64,000 nucleotides of DNA from Escarpia spicata (lineage: Eukaryota > Annelida > Polychaeta > Sabellida > Siboglinidae). The position numbers and the translations under genes are program-made. The number at the start of each line of letters is the position of its first letter. The first letter of the stretch is position 1. The notes below the pieces were generated by a model. That model made no database searches. It saw nothing but the letters and a program-made list of their open reading frames with translations, and was not told the DNA's origin. Shown in pieces: positions 1 to 14,530 of the stretch. The DNA is taken from the NCBI GenBank assembly GCA_963995525.1, contig OZ023207.1, positions 687,501-751,500 of the forward strand, written 5' to 3'.

Positions 1-57
1 ACAAGACAGACCTGTCAGACAAAAGGTGCTGCACTTTTTTTCCCTTGTGTCACCTGT

Positions 58-310
58 CCATTGTTGTCATTATGTCACACTGTCCATTGTTGTCATTATG
101 TCACACTGTCCATTGTTATCATTATGTCACACTGTCCATTGTTGTCATTATGTCACACTGCCCATTGTTGTCATTATGTCACACTGTCCATTGTTGTCAT
201 TATGTCACACTGTCCATTGTTGTCATTATGTCACACTGCCCATTGTTGTCATTATGTCACACTGTCCATTGTTGTCATTATGTCACACTGTCCATTGTTG
301 TCTTTTCTTA
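58..310. repeat. 26-bp minisatellite, about 10 units
   Basis: Tandem 26-bp units containing TTATGTCACACTGTCCATTG with few substitutions. It lies in the Rab6 intron upstream of the exon at 829 and abuts the next array. The open frames across it are only repeat translations. Confidence 0.9.
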
Positions 311-327
311 TGTCACACTGCCCAAGT

Positions 328-2915
<2,588 letters not shown>

Positions 2916-3320
2916 CCCACAATGCAATGCTCAGTTCTGTTTTCGTTGCCACTTATGATTCGTTGACATTGATGTCGTCACCACAGTGATGGAGCTTGAT
3001 GTCGTCTGTACACGCCTGTGCTTGGTGACGTGTTGCAGCGTTAGAGGCAAAGACCACAACGGCAGCGTAGCACTCATGTCAACTAACAGGTTGGGGGGTT
3101 GCAGGTGTGTTTGTTTCTATCTCAACATGCAGGTGTGTTTGTGCGTACCTGTATGTACAGGTGTGTACGTACCTGAACGTACATATGTTTTGTGCGTATC
3201 TGTACTTACAGGTGTGTTTGTGCATACATGTATGTGCAGGTGGTGCAGTGTAGGGGTTTGTTGTTAAATACTAGGGTAAGTAGGAGTCTTGGTGAAATGA
3301 TAATGGTAGATTCAAGAGAG
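2916..3320. other. Probable Rab6 3' UTR
   Basis: Follows the Rab6 stop. It contains imperfect GTGTGTTTGTGCGTACCTGT repeats near 3130-3250. No coding signal. Confidence 0.4.
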
Positions 3321-3486
3321 AGTTGGCACTGTGCCAACAAATGTTTGTTAGTGGAGCTGTAAGTTGGCACTGTGCTAACAAATGTTTGTTAGTGGAGCTG
3401 TAAGTTGGCACTGTGCTAACAAATGTTTGTTAGTGGAGCAGTAAGTTGGCACTGTGCCAACAAATGTTTGTTAGTGGAGCTATAAG
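3321..3486. repeat. 41-bp tandem repeat, 4 units
   Basis: Four near-identical units containing AGTTGGCACTGTGCTAACAA and ending in GTGGAGCTGTA. Confidence 0.9.
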
Positions 3487-3719
3487 TTGCATTATCTTTA
3501 CCAAAGCATCAACATTTCTATGTCACTCATTAATGCTTAATATATGTGATTACAACATTTGAGCACAGAATGCTGGTGTATATACTCTAATTGTACAGAT
3601 TACGGGGGTGTTTTAAGGGGAAATGCGGGTGGGTGCTGGTTTAAATACTGCAGTGAATTTGCTATTTTTCTATTTTGTCTGTAATTGATAGATTGCTGTA
3701 CACTGCAGACATCTCATTT

Positions 3720-4131
3720 ACTCCAGAACATAGACAGACATGTACAGACCACACACAGACACATGTACAGACCACTGACACATGTACAGACCACACACAG
3801 ACCACATACACACATACAGACACATGTATAGACCACACATGGACATACGTACATACCACACACAGACACATGTACAGACCACATACAGACCACGTACTGA
3901 CTACATACAGACACACATACAGACCACACACAGACACACGTACCGACCGCACACAGGCAAACGTACAGACCACACACAGGCACATGTACGGACCACACAC
4001 AGACACACGTACAGACCACACACAGACACACGTACCGACCGCACACAGGCAAACGTACAGACCACACACAGGCACATGTACGGACCACACACAGACACAC
4101 GTACAGACCACACACAGACACATGTACAAAC

Positions 4132-4230
<99 letters not shown>

Positions 4231-4310
4231 ACAGTCAACAGACACAAACACATGTACAGACCACACACAGACACAAACTTATGTACAGACTACACATACA
4301 CAATCACACA
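3720..4310. repeat. CAGACCACACA-type minisatellite with an embedded (CA)n
   Basis: Imperfect units of ACACAGACACATGTACAGACC flank an uninterrupted (CA)n at about 4129-4228. Open frames on both strands are repeat translations. Confidence 0.9.
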
Positions 4311-4494
4311 CACCAACTATTTATTCCTGTCTGTCGTAGTTGCCAGGAGTGAGGGTTGTTCCTGTAGTTTCCTGTAGTCACAGACTGGGCAGGAGACTTG
4401 ATACTGAAGATCAGCTTCTCTAAACGCTGCTGTATGACGTGTCACAGTTATCATAGGTTGATAACATTAACACACTTAACTCCACAAATAAATC

Positions 4495-5256
4495 ACTGTA
4501 TATCAGATATTTGGTGACAGAATGTTGTCACCGTATATCAGATATTTGGTGACAGAATATTGTCACCATGTATCAGATATTTGGTGACATAATGTCAACT
4601 GATGTCAGGTATTTGGTGACATAATGTCAACTGAGTCAGGTATTTGATGACATAATGTTGTCAACTGATGTCAGGTATTTGGTGACATAATGTTGTCAAC
4701 TGATGTCAGGTATTTGATGACATAATGTTGTCAACTGATGTCAGGTATTTGATGACATGTTTTCAACTGATGTCATGTATTTGATGACATAATGTTGTCA
4801 ACTGATGTCAGGTATTTGGTGACATAATGTTGTCAACTGATGTCAGGTATTTGGTGACATAATGTTGTCAACTGATGTCAGGTATTTGGTGACATAATGT
4901 TGTCAACTGATGTCAGGTATTTGATGACATAATGTTGTCAACTGATGTCAGGTATTTGGTGACATAATGTTGTCAACTGATGTCAGGTATTTGGTGACAT
5001 AATGTTGTCAACTGATGTCAGGTATTTGATGACATAATGTTGTCAACTGATGTCAGGTATTTGATGACATAATGTTGTCAACTGATGTCAGGTATTTGGT
5101 GACATAATGTTGTCAACTGATGTCAGGTATTTGGTGACATAATGTTGTCAACTGATGTCAGGTATTTGGTGACATAATGTTGTCAACTGATGTCAGGTAT
5201 TTGGTGACATAATGTTGTCAACTGATGTCAGGTATTTGGTGACATAATGTTGTCAA
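4495..5256. repeat. 35-bp minisatellite, about 20 units
   Basis: Units contain GATGTCAGGTATTTGGTGAC and ATAATGTTGTCAACT. The first units (4495-4640) are divergent and the later ones nearly uniform. Confidence 0.92.
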
Positions 5257-5508
5257 GGGGGCATTGTAACCTCTGACCTACTTATAAGTTGATTCTTCTT
5301 CTTTAGTAATGTTGTTTGTGCCACCAGTTGTAATCTGCCATGCTTGTGTCACACACGCCGTCACAACTGCCGTCAATGTAGACATGTGATTGACACAAAG
5401 ACAAGCCCACATCAAAGTAGAGTTGTCACATTTCTTGTCTTCTTTGAAGTGCTCAGTTGGACCATTAGGTCGAAGGGGTCTTGTTTGGTCTTCATGTGGG
5501 ACCGTGTA

Positions 5509-5514
5509 AATAAA
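5509..5514 (+). promoter_or_regulatory. Candidate polyadenylation signal AATAAA for Rab6
   Basis: AATAAA in non-repeat sequence 2.6 kb after the Rab6 stop. Another AATAAA lies near 4488. Either could end the Rab6 transcript; nothing here decides. Confidence 0.3.
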
Positions 5515-5689
5515 GAAACCTTTGTTTTGCATGCTTTTGTTATATATTGGTATGTTTGGCACACGGTTTGAACAAAATAGCAAAATGTGGAAATGAGATG
5601 TTTGGTTACGTAACACCGTCTTACAAGGATACAAACGGATGTAGACGGGAAAAGTAAATAGAGAGTGTCTGCATGCACCCCCAGCTCAA

Positions 5690-6215
5690 CTGCTGATCGT
5701 GACTCACAATCTCAACTCCCTATCTAAAAATCCAACCTTGACTTTGAATCTCAACTCACAATCTCAACTCCCAATCTTGTCTCAAAATCTCCACTCACTA
5801 TCTCAACTCCCTATTTTGACGCAAGATCTTGATTCACGATCTTGACTTCCTATCTTGACTCATGATCTCAACTCACGATCGCACAGTGTGCTCAGTTTGA
5901 TTATTGGACAGTCGAACTGAGTGGGATAGGGAGTGGAGATTGGGATAAGGAGAGGAGATCGGGATAGGGAGTGAAGATAGGGATACGAGATAGGGAGAGG
6001 AGATCGAGATAGGGAGTGGAGATCGGGATAGGGTGTGGAGATCAGGATAGGGAGAGGAGATCGGGATAGGGAGTGGAGATCAGGACAGGGAGAGCATATA
6101 GGGAGTGGAGATCGGGATAAGGAGAGGATTTGGGGATAGGGAGAGGATATTGGGAGAGGAGATCAGGATAGGGACTGGAGATTGCGAGAGGAGATCAGGA
6201 TAGAGATTGGAGACA
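5690..6215. repeat. Fold-back purine/pyrimidine minisatellite
   Basis: The left half (5690-5880) is built of ATCTCAACTCCC-type units. The right half (5930-6215) is built of GGGAGTGGAGATCGGGATA units, roughly the reverse complement. The centre carries CTCAGTTTGA, 11 bases, then TCGAACTGAG, a near-perfect stem. Confidence 0.75.
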
Positions 6216-6769
6216 GTTGTTATAAATAATAATATTGTTTTTTCCAAGTGGAAAATACAAACAGACAATCACAGTACAATAAGCTAACTATTTACACATG
6301 GACATGGTGGGAGATTGAAGCATAGTACTTATTAATAACTTCCCCAACTCGATCACAACTTGTACAAGTTTATTAAACAATTGTAACATTGAAATATATC
6401 TTTAGTAAGCAATCTCATTCATATTTTCAATTAATTTGTTATATATTCTATACATATAGCCTTTTTAGTGTCCATTTTAACTTTGGTGTTTCAAATGCAT
6501 TGAATCATATTTAGTAGCAAAGAATTCTCGAAGGTTATATGGCAACATATTATTTTTAGCCTTGAACCTTACAATATAAATTCTCAATTGTATTATGTAA
6601 CGCAGTTTAAGTATAGTAAATCACCAAATAATGCTGTATGACGTAAAAAGTGCCATTGTAAATGAGTTTGATTACTTTCTTTTGTAAAACAGAAACACGC
6701 TTGTTTAATAAGAGCAGCCCCAGAGGTGTTCAGTTCTTTAACAATGTGCCGCAGACATCGAACTGAAGC
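6216..6769. other. AT-rich non-coding stretch
   Basis: Nothing recognised beyond AT-rich sequence. Confidence 0.5.
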
Positions 6770-7060
6770 CACCAGAAATAGGACCACCAGAGCCAGCCGC
6801 GGAGGAGGGAGGCTGCTCCTGCTGACGACATTCCCGCCAGGTGGCAACACCTCGGCGCATGTGCCACTCGCTTTCCAGTAACGTCACCTGCGCGTTGCTA
6901 GCGCGCGCGGATATCCGCGTTTTGTTCCGATGTCAATCACCACTGCTGTTCGCTTCTCTCATTTGCACGCGGCGTCACGTTGCCATGACGACCTTGCAGA
7001 CCAGTCACGTGTCCATTTCATTACCCTTGACGTAAACACCGGTGTCGCGCTCTGGGACCG
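6770..7060. promoter_or_regulatory. CpG-rich, promoter-like segment with an imperfect X-box and CRE-like sites
   Basis: Much richer in CpG than its surroundings (TGCGCGTTGCTAGCGCGCGC near 6889-6910). GTTGCCATGACGAC at 6979-6992 differs from the RFX X-box consensus at two positions. AACGTCAC near 6880 and TGACGTA at about 7590 and 7607 resemble CREB half or full sites. It could be an upstream promoter of USP9X or of an unseen transcript. Confidence 0.3.
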
Positions 7061-7214
7061 ATGTGTATGTAACCTACGCTAGTTTGTGTTGACACTTTAA
7101 CTATGCAATAACGTTTATGTTTGTTATTGTTTTGGTAATAATATATTATGCAGTTGTTTGGTTGTAATTTGAGAGATTCAGCCCGCCAACCTTGAAACGT
7201 GTAGAAAATGTGAT

Positions 7215-7465
7215 ATGTACCTACATGCCCCCGTTTTGTGACATACCCCTATCTTGTGACATGAACGTACATGCCCCCCGTATTGTGACATGCACGTACA
7301 TGCCCCCCGTATTGTGATATGCACGTACATGCCCCCCCCCCCCCCGTATTGTGACATGCACGTACATGCCCCCCGTCTCTTGACAAGCACGTATATGTCC
7401 CCCGCCTTGTGACATGCACGTACATGACACCGTCTTATGATATGCACGTACATGCACCCGTCATG
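7215..7465. repeat. About 28-bp minisatellite, 9 units
   Basis: Units of GTGACATGCACGTACATGCC followed by a C-run, with a 13-base C tract near 7333. Confidence 0.9.
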
Positions 7466-8120
7466 TGACTAAGCAGTGACATGTCTAATTGTGTGGAAGT
7501 ACTTGTTGTGTCACGCATTATTGGTAACGAACTGTTCGTGTTACCAAATTACAATTATCCCTATCGTGGCGCAGTACGCCGGTGTCTGTGACGTAGTACA
7601 CTCATTGTGACGTAATACACCCATTTCTAACGATACACGTTACAAATTGAGCTTGCTGAAGGTTGCTGTTACGTTTCTCGCCACGTCAAGTTGCCACTGT
7701 GCACAGTGGCACTCCACGCGCCATCACAAACTCACAAATGTATTCCTCGTCGCCAACTGCTAATGCGCTGTGCAATATGTCGCCACCTATAGCTGATACG
7801 TGTGTCGAATATTCCGTACTGTAACGTGATGTATATGTTAGGCCTAAGTATGCAGTGATGTGACGTTACATGCATATTATAATACAATATATTATATAAA
7901 CTATGTGTGTATGAATGTATATACAGCATCATTGTAATAAAGTGTCTTTAAATTGCAATGTGTCTAATAAATAGTTTGTTGTGAGTCGACGATCCGTGAT
8001 GTTGTTTCTTTGGATGGCAACGAATAATAATAATAACAGTGACTTCTTGTGCGCCAGTATCTTCGAAAATCAAGCTCAATGGCTCAACAAAACCAAAGGA
8101 TTAAATAATCTCGTTATCGT
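7466..8120. other. Non-coding stretch
   Basis: Two TGACGTA sites near 7590 and 7607. No gene, RNA or repeat recognised. Confidence 0.5.
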
Positions 8121-8123
8121 ATA

Positions 8124-8758
8124 CAATGCGTGAGTCGTCAACAGAGGGATGGGAGTGCTGGGAAGCTAAGGACGATAGGCGTGAGTCATCAACAGAGGGA
8201 TGGAAGTGCTGGGAAGCTAAGGAGGATAGACAATGCGTGAGTCACCAACAGAGGGAAAGGAGTGCTGGGAAGCTAAGGACGATAGGCGTGAGTCATCAAC
8301 AGAGGGATGGGAGTGCTGGGAAGCTAAGGACGATCGGCGTGAGTCATCAACAGAGGGATGGGAGTGCTGGGAAGCTAAGGAGGATAGGCAATGCGTGAGT
8401 CATCAACAGAGGGATGGGAAGCTAAGGACGATAGGTGTGAGTCATCAACAAAGGGATGGGAGTGCTGGGAAGCTAAGGACGATAGGCGTGAGTCATCAAC
8501 AGAGGGATGGGAGTGCTGGGAAGCTAAGGACGATAGGCAATGCGTGAGTCATCAACAGAGGGATGGGAGTGTTGGGAAGCTAAGGAGGATAGGCAATGCG
8601 TGAGTCATCAACAGAGGGATGGGAGTGTTGGGAAGCTAAGGAGGATAGGCAGTGCGTGAGTCATCAACAGAGGGATGGGAGTGCTGGGAAGCTAAGGACG
8701 ATAGGCGTGAGTCATCAACAGAGGGATGGAAGTGCTGGGAAGCTAAGGAGGATAGGCA
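8124..8758. repeat. About 51-bp minisatellite, 12 units
   Basis: Units contain GTGAGTCATCAACAGAGGGA, then GGAGTGCTGGGAAGCTAAGG and ACGATAGG. Some carry an extra CAATGC. Confidence 0.93.
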
Positions 8759-9535
8759 ATGTTAAAAAATATAGGTTTTAGACCACGACGGAATGAAACT
8801 ATATTTCCTTCTAATTTAATGCTGACAAGAAGTGAATTCCACAGAGTTGGTGCGGCAACTGAGAAGGCTCGAGTTTCAGCACTCGTCTTCACTCGGGGTA
8901 TGAAAAGAAGATTACACCTGGTCAACCGTAGCTGTCTGGGATTTCTTGCTGGAGTGAGCATCGAATGTAGATATGCAGGTTGTTTGGGTGAAAGGGCTTC
9001 ATAGGCGATTATACAAATCTTGAAAATAATCCGATATCGCACAGGGAGCCAATGTAGTGATTTTAGAAGCGGCACTGAACGAGAAAACCTGGAGAACGCG
9101 TGACTACCCTTGACAAACAATTCAAGTTTTGTTATATCCGGCGAAGTTCACGGATATGGTAAAAACAGCAGCGACACGTTTTGGATGTGTTGTTTAAAAT
9201 TGAAGTTTTCATCAAACGTTAGTCCGAGATTCCGCGCTGAGGCGGCTGGGGTGATACTTTGACTCAAGATACGTGTTGGGAAAAAGCCATCAAGTTTACC
9301 ACACTGCGTAGCAGTACCAATGATGAGAAATTCAGTTTAAATTAACTGCATTTAACTTTAATTTGCTGTCATTCATCCAATGGAAGATATCTTGGAGACA
9401 ATCGCTGAGCTGGTTTAGGAAGCGATTTGTATCTGGTGTAGCCAAAGAAATGTAGCTATGTGTGTCAACTGCGTAAAGGTGATGGTCCAAGTTATGACTT
9501 TGGATAATAGAGCCGTAACCTGCGTTGTCTGAGCA
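8743..9535 (-). mobile_element. 3' fragment of an L2/CR1-group LINE reverse transcriptase
   Basis: The minus strand encodes the RT C-terminal region. Near 9480 is SHNLDHHLYAVDT, the catalytic YADDT box with Asp changed to Val. Towards 8760 are LHWLPVRYRIIFKI and APTLWNSL, the conserved tail of L2/CR1-like LINEs. Stops and frame changes near 9330 and 9130 break it. The upstream end stops at the gypsy element near 9554. Confidence 0.75.
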
Positions 9536-9591
9536 GCGTGTACACGACGATTTCATGTTATTAAATAAACGTACACAATCATTCACAAACA

Positions 9592-9603
9592 TGGTGTCAG
9601 AAT
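9592..9603 (+). other. Primer-binding site of the gypsy element
   Basis: TGGTGTCAGAAT directly follows the LTR end CACAAACA. It resembles the complement of a tRNA-Leu 3' end, which is an inference from the sequence pattern. Confidence 0.5.
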
Positions 9604-9671
9604 AACGGGATGGCAAGACATAGTGAATCTGAGTGAGTAGAAGCAATTGAGAAAAAAAAAGCACGTCCAAA

Positions 9672-10100
9672 ATGGAAAAGTATTTGGCCCCGGAACCGCT
9701 GAGCGACGGAGGCAACCTGCCAGAGCAATGGAAAACGTTCAAAAAGCACTTCGAACAGTTCTTAGTAGCGACAGAAAAGAACGGCATGGCAGATACTGTG
9801 AACATTGCTATTCTACTACGAATGATCGGTGTACGTGGAAACGACATTTATGAGAATTTCAAATTCGAGGCAGCTGAAAGCGAAGACTGCTACCAGACAG
9901 TGATGACGAAATACGACGATTTCTGTAAACCAAGAGTTAATCTGCTTGTCACGCGTCACAAACTGTTTACTCAGAAACAAGGTCATCGTTCTATCGACGA
10001 ATTTGTCACACAATTGCGTAAACTAGCTCGTGATTGTAACTTCGGTCCGCTGTACGACGATATGGTGCTGCACGCACTAATGTTGGGCTGCCTTGAATGA
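9672..10100 (+). pseudogene. gypsy gag, capsid part
   Basis: 142 codons from ATG. WKTFKKHFEQFLVATEK and the RHKLFTQKQG segment resemble retrotransposon capsid. The frame ends at a TGA after GCLE, but coding similarity continues at once in another frame, so gag is frameshifted here. Confidence 0.75.
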
Positions 10101-10584
10101 TGAACGCACACGTCGTAGACTCTTCGAACAAGCTGACGGCACACTAACACTAGAAAAAGCGCTACAGCGATGCAGAGCGGCAGAAGATGCAGCTACAGAT
10201 ATGCAAGCATTGAAAGAAACTGCGCAACAGGAAACAGTGCAAGCTGTCGAGAAAAGGTCAAGGTGGAAAAAATCGAACTACGACAAACGTGAAGCTCGAC
10301 CAAACAATGCTAGTCAATACAAATGTGGCAAATGCGGCTACATGCATGAGAAGCAAAAATGCCCGGCGTTCGGAAAAAAATGTAGAAAGTGCCACAAAGC
10401 GAACCACTACGAGAAAATGTGCAGATCGTCGAAGACCGTACATTTGGTAAACGACGCAAACGACTCAGACGAATCAGTACTGAAGGTCAAGGTTGACAAA
10501 CAGGATCGTAAGCTTGTTGCTAAAATACAAGTATCGCCATCTGGCGTAGCAAGGCAAACTGAACTGTCTGTCTTGTCAACTTGA
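10093..10584 (+). pseudogene. gypsy gag, nucleocapsid part
   Basis: Charged helical segment (RTRRRLFEQ, EKALQRCRAAE) followed by two Cys-His knuckles: CGKCGYMHEKQKC and CRKCHKANHYEKMC (CX2CX3HX4C and CX2CX4HX4C). A stop at 10582 coincides with a change to the protease frame; this may be a natural frameshift site or decay. Confidence 0.78.
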
Positions 10585-11265
10585 CACAGCAGCCACATGC
10601 AACATCCTCAGCTATGTCGACTACAGAAAGTTGGAGAAGCCTACAATGGGAGAAAGCACAGCAACACTAACAATGTATGACGGCACAGAAGTAAAACCAA
10701 TGGGCACCTGCAAACTCAACCTCCATGCGTCAAAAGAACATTCGTTCTTGTTCCAAATCACTCCAACGAAGAACATGTCGTTGCTGTCTCTTGACACTTG
10801 CATTGAGTTGGGATTGTTGTCAATAAATGAAAACGTGCACATGCTTGACAACACACCAGAAATAACTGACTTGAACGAAACAATCGAACAATACAGTGAT
10901 GTGTTCAAAGGACTGGGTTGCTTGCCTGGCGAATATGACATTGAACTTGACCCAAATGTAAGACCAGTGCAAAACCGACCTAGAAAAATACCATTGTCAA
11001 TGAAGGCTGATGTAAAAACGAAACTCGAGACACTAGAGAAACTAGATGTTATTGAGAAGGTCGAGGAGCCAAGTCAATGGATCTCGAACATGCAGCCGGT
11101 GCGCAAAGCGAATGGCACGATCAGGATATGTGTGGACCCCTCTGATTTGAATAAAGCGATCAGACGGAATCACTTCCAGATGCCGTCCATTGATGACGTC
11201 CTGCCGCAACTGACGAATGCGAAGATATTCTCTCTGCGATGCAAAAGATGGGTTCCTGCAAATCA
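10570..11265 (+). pseudogene. gypsy protease and 5' part of reverse transcriptase
   Basis: LDTAATCN is an aspartic protease motif (DTA in place of the usual DTG). The RT begins at LPGEYDIELD and includes VRKANGTIRICVDPSDLN. The frame is lost near 11240 at the SL.DAKDGF motif carrying the first catalytic Asp, where a one-base indel moves the coding to the next frame. Confidence 0.75.
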
Positions 11266-11795
11266 AACTCACAGAACGCAGCAGTCAGCTGACGACGTTC
11301 TGGACGCCATACGGCCGCTACAAATGGAAGAGAATGCCGTTTGGAATCAAGTCGAGCCCAGAAGAGTTCCAGCGCAGACTGACAAATGCCCCAGAGAATC
11401 TCACGGGTGTAACAGTAGTTGCCGATGACATTCTGATCTACGGATGCGGAGACACCCAGGCTGAGGCGCGTCGAGATGATGACAGAAACCTGATCGAGCT
11501 ACTGGAGCGAGCGAGGAACATCAACCTGAAGCTGAACAAAGCAAAATGTCGCTTCAACATGACCGAGCTACAGTACATAGGTCACGTCCTCACGCCGCAA
11601 GGAGTAAAACCGGATCCAGATAAAGTCAACGTGATCAAAAGCATGAAACAACCGAAGGACGCAGAGGAAGTACGACGCTTCCTTGGGTACACCAACTATC
11701 TCGCCAAGTTCATACCCAACCTGTCGAGCGTGGCTGAACCACTACGAAAACTTATCCACAAGGACACAGACTTCCTGTGGGAAACAGAACAATAG
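11217..11795 (+). pseudogene. gypsy reverse transcriptase, 3' part
   Basis: Starts at DAKDGFLQIKLTE and includes MPFGIKSSPEEFQR, the active-site box VADDILIYG, and RRFLGYTNYLAKFIPN of the connection region. TAG at 11793-11795 interrupts an otherwise continuous frame into RNase H. Confidence 0.8.
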
Positions 11796-13100
11796 ACTGC
11801 CTTTGATAAAATCAAGGAACTGACGACGTCCGAGCAGTTGCTAGGCTATTTCGACCCAAAGAAGTCAGTAGTCTTGCAGACAGATGCGAGCACTGTTGGA
11901 CTCGGGGCGGTGCTGATGCAGAATGACAAACCGATCGCATATGCATCTCGCTCGCTGACAAAAAGTGAGAGAAATTATGCACCCATCGAACTTGAATGCT
12001 TGGCAATCGTGTTTGCTACAAGAAAATACGATCAGTACATATTCGGACACTCAGATGTAACTGTGCACACGGACCACAAGCCTCTTGAAACGATTTGGCT
12101 CAAATCATTGTTACACGCACCGAAACGACTGCAAAGCATGCTGTTGACATTGCAGCGATATACGCTGAAGATCCAGTATCGTCCGGGACGCGAACAGTTG
12201 GTGGCCGACATGCTGTCAAGGCTGCGAAACAGCACAACTCAACCCAACGAATTGCCACGCGAGCAAGTCTTCCAGATGAAAGTCACAGAAGAACTACTTG
12301 AGAGCTTCAGAAAAAGCGATGCAAGCGAAGACAAACGAGTCACCGATATCCGCTACCAAGAGATAAAGACAGCCACTGCACATGATGACGATTTGATGGA
12401 GCTCGCCAGAGTTTTCATGACAGGATGGTCAGACGAGAGACAGAACAGTCCTATACAAACAAGGCCATACTGGACATTCAGAGACGAGCTCACTGTGCAC
12501 GATGGAATCATATATAAGGGCTCTCAAATCATCATTCCAAAAGCTCTACGGCGAGAACTGCTGAACCGTCTGCACGTCAGTCACTCCGGAAACGCTGCGA
12601 TGATGAGACGAGCACAAGATGCAATCTTCTGGTCGGGTCTCAGAGCCGACATCAAAGAAGTTGCAGAAAGGTGTGACAAGTGTCAAAGAGATGCGCCATC
12701 TCAGCAGAAGGAGACGCTTCGTCAACACTTCATACCTGATAAGCCATGGTCGAAAGTGGGAGTTTACATCTTCACCTACAACAGAGTGAACTATCTGGTC
12801 CTAGTTGACTATTATTCCGACTTCATCAAGTTCGAGGAATTGACCGAGATGACAGCAACTTCCGTTATCAAGGCATGCAAACAACAATTCGCAAGACATG
12901 GCATACCAGAGGTTGTACAATCAGACAACGGTCCCCAGTTCACAAGTGCAGAATTTCGTAGGTTCAGCGAAGCCTGGAAATTCACCGTGACGTCAAGTTC
13001 GCCGTATTATTCCAAGTCGAACGGAAAAGCTGAGTCTGCTGTAAAAAATTGCGAAGAGACTGTTAAAAAGAGCAGAGGATCCATATCTTGGCTTGCTTGA
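11796..13100 (+). pseudogene. gypsy RNase H and integrase core
   Basis: RNase H: QTDAST, ELECLAIVFA and VHTDHKPLE supply the acidic residues. Integrase: LHVSHSGN with CDKCQ (zinc-binding), then WSKVGVYIF, where the first catalytic Asp of DDE integrases is expected but Tyr is present, then QSDNGPQF and KSNGKAES (second Asp and Glu). The frame stops near 13098 and coding continues in another. The Asp-to-Tyr change alone should inactivate integration. Confidence 0.82.
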
Positions 13101-13671
13101 GTTCCGCAACACGCCGACAACCGAAATGACGACAAGTCCTGTACAGAGACTTATGAACAGGACCACCAGATCAGTAATCCCGCAAGTACGACAGGAGTTC
13201 AACCCGACAACAACTGCAGCTGTGCGAGCGGAGAAACAGCGCAGACGTCTCAAAATACAGCATCAGTACAACAAACATGCCCGAGATCTGTCGCAAATAC
13301 AGCTCGGAGCACCTGTCCTGATCAAGGACATGGTGGACGCAAACAGGAGATGGAAACAAGGACGAGTTGTTGATCAACTGAACGAGCGATCGTATACAGT
13401 CGAAAACGACGGAAATTTGATTCGACGAAATCGCGTGCTCTTGAAGCCATTATACGAACAACAACCCGATGGCATCAGGATCGAGCCTCCGGGCAACGAG
13501 ACATCCGTAGCGACAACAGATCAACGTGCGCCCGATACTCTTCAATCACCAAACACCGACAACACGACGAAAGCCAGCGACGAACCTGTGAAGACACGCA
13601 CTGAAACCACTTCGCAGTCATACCGAACGCGATCTGGACGAGAAGTGAAACCGACTCGCTTCAGAGAATAG
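13093..13671 (+). pseudogene. gypsy integrase C-terminal domain
   Basis: EFRNTPTTEMTTSP is the typical end of the gypsy integrase core. A GPY/F-like module follows (GAPVLIKD, WKQGRVVDQL, YTVENDG), then a polar tail ending at TAG 13669-13671. Confidence 0.75.
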
Positions 13672-13780
13672 GTCGTTGAACTGTTAGTTTAGTAATTGCA
13701 TTGTCGTTTCTAGTTAAGACATTTCTGCTATAACTACTTGCATCAATTTGCTATATGAACATTCTTAAGAATAATATTGG

Positions 13781-13797
13781 CTTAAAAGAAAAGGGGA
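13781..13797 (+). other. Polypurine tract
   Basis: CTTAAAAGAAAAGGGGA directly precedes the 3' LTR start TGTTAACA. Confidence 0.75.
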
Positions 13798-13953
13798 TGT
13801 TAACATTGGCACTATTTTAGTTGGACATTATCCGTACGTAGACACCGGATGGAACTTGGCTTTTATATGACTAACCGTTATGTTGCATGGTGACAACGAT
13901 AGAAGTTCGTAATCATGTTATTCAATAAACGTACACACAATCATTCACAAACA
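13798..13953 (+). repeat. 3' LTR of the gypsy element
   Basis: Begins TGTTAACATTGGCAC and ends CATTCACAAACA (TG...CA). AATAAA is at 13924-13929. Its last 40 bases match 9554-9591. Confidence 0.75.
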
Positions 13954-14399
13954 GAAGGTGTTGAGCTTTGATCTACTCTTGTTTGGCGTATGTTACCCTG
14001 GTCTCACTGCCACACAGCAGTGTACTGATGACGCACGCACGCAGACACACACACACACATATATTTATTCATCAAGCCTTTTCGAGCTTTAGTTGCGTTC
14101 GGCAAACATTTCCTGACGGTAGCGCAACATGCAACACGAATAGGCGGGACATTTAAACTAAATTAATAGGTCACATCGGATGTTGGAAACATATTTTTTA
14201 AGAGATCTGGCAATATTTAAAACATTGCGTGGAAACCTCGATTTGCATGCACCCCCGTAGTCTGTAGACGTAGTTCGCCAAAATACCTTCAGGTTTTCCA
14301 ATAACCTCGATTTCCATCCCGCCTTTTGAAGCTCATCGTAAAAAACACACTTTGAGGCTCGCCAAAAACCTCGAGTTGCTTCCCCTTGGGCATGGTAAT

Positions 14400-14530
14400 T
14401 AAATTCAGCTTCCCCGCCGTCTTGGCTCAACCAATGACACCGGAATGCGGATGGGGGTGAGGGGTAGGGGGTGGCATCGAAAATGGTTCGCCGCCGCGCC
14501 GCCGTCACTTCAATAACGGCGGAACATTCA
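14400..14530. promoter_or_regulatory. GC-rich patch, candidate promoter
   Basis: CGCCGCCGCGCCGCCGTCAC with a nearby ATTGGTTGAG on the minus strand (a CCAAT box) in an AT-rich setting. It lies 7.5 kb upstream of the USP9X start codon. Confidence 0.22.

Larger units (their letters stand above)
9554..13953 (+). mobile_element. Decayed Ty3/gypsy LTR retrotransposon
   Basis: Order along the plus strand: 38-bp 5' LTR remnant (9554-9591), primer-binding site, gag with zinc knuckles, protease, RT, RNase H, integrase, polypurine tract and a 156-bp 3' LTR (13798-13953). The domain order RT-RH-IN places it in Ty3/gypsy. At least four frame breaks and one stop interrupt gag-pol. The two LTR ends share the AATAAA-containing 37 bases with small differences, but the rest of the 5' LTR is missing or unrecognisable. 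It abuts a minus-strand LINE, suggesting insertion into it. Confidence 0.88.

Noticed and set aside
14158..14508. 116-codon minus-strand frame
   Set aside because: No recognisable domain; a chance opening in a GC-rich patch.
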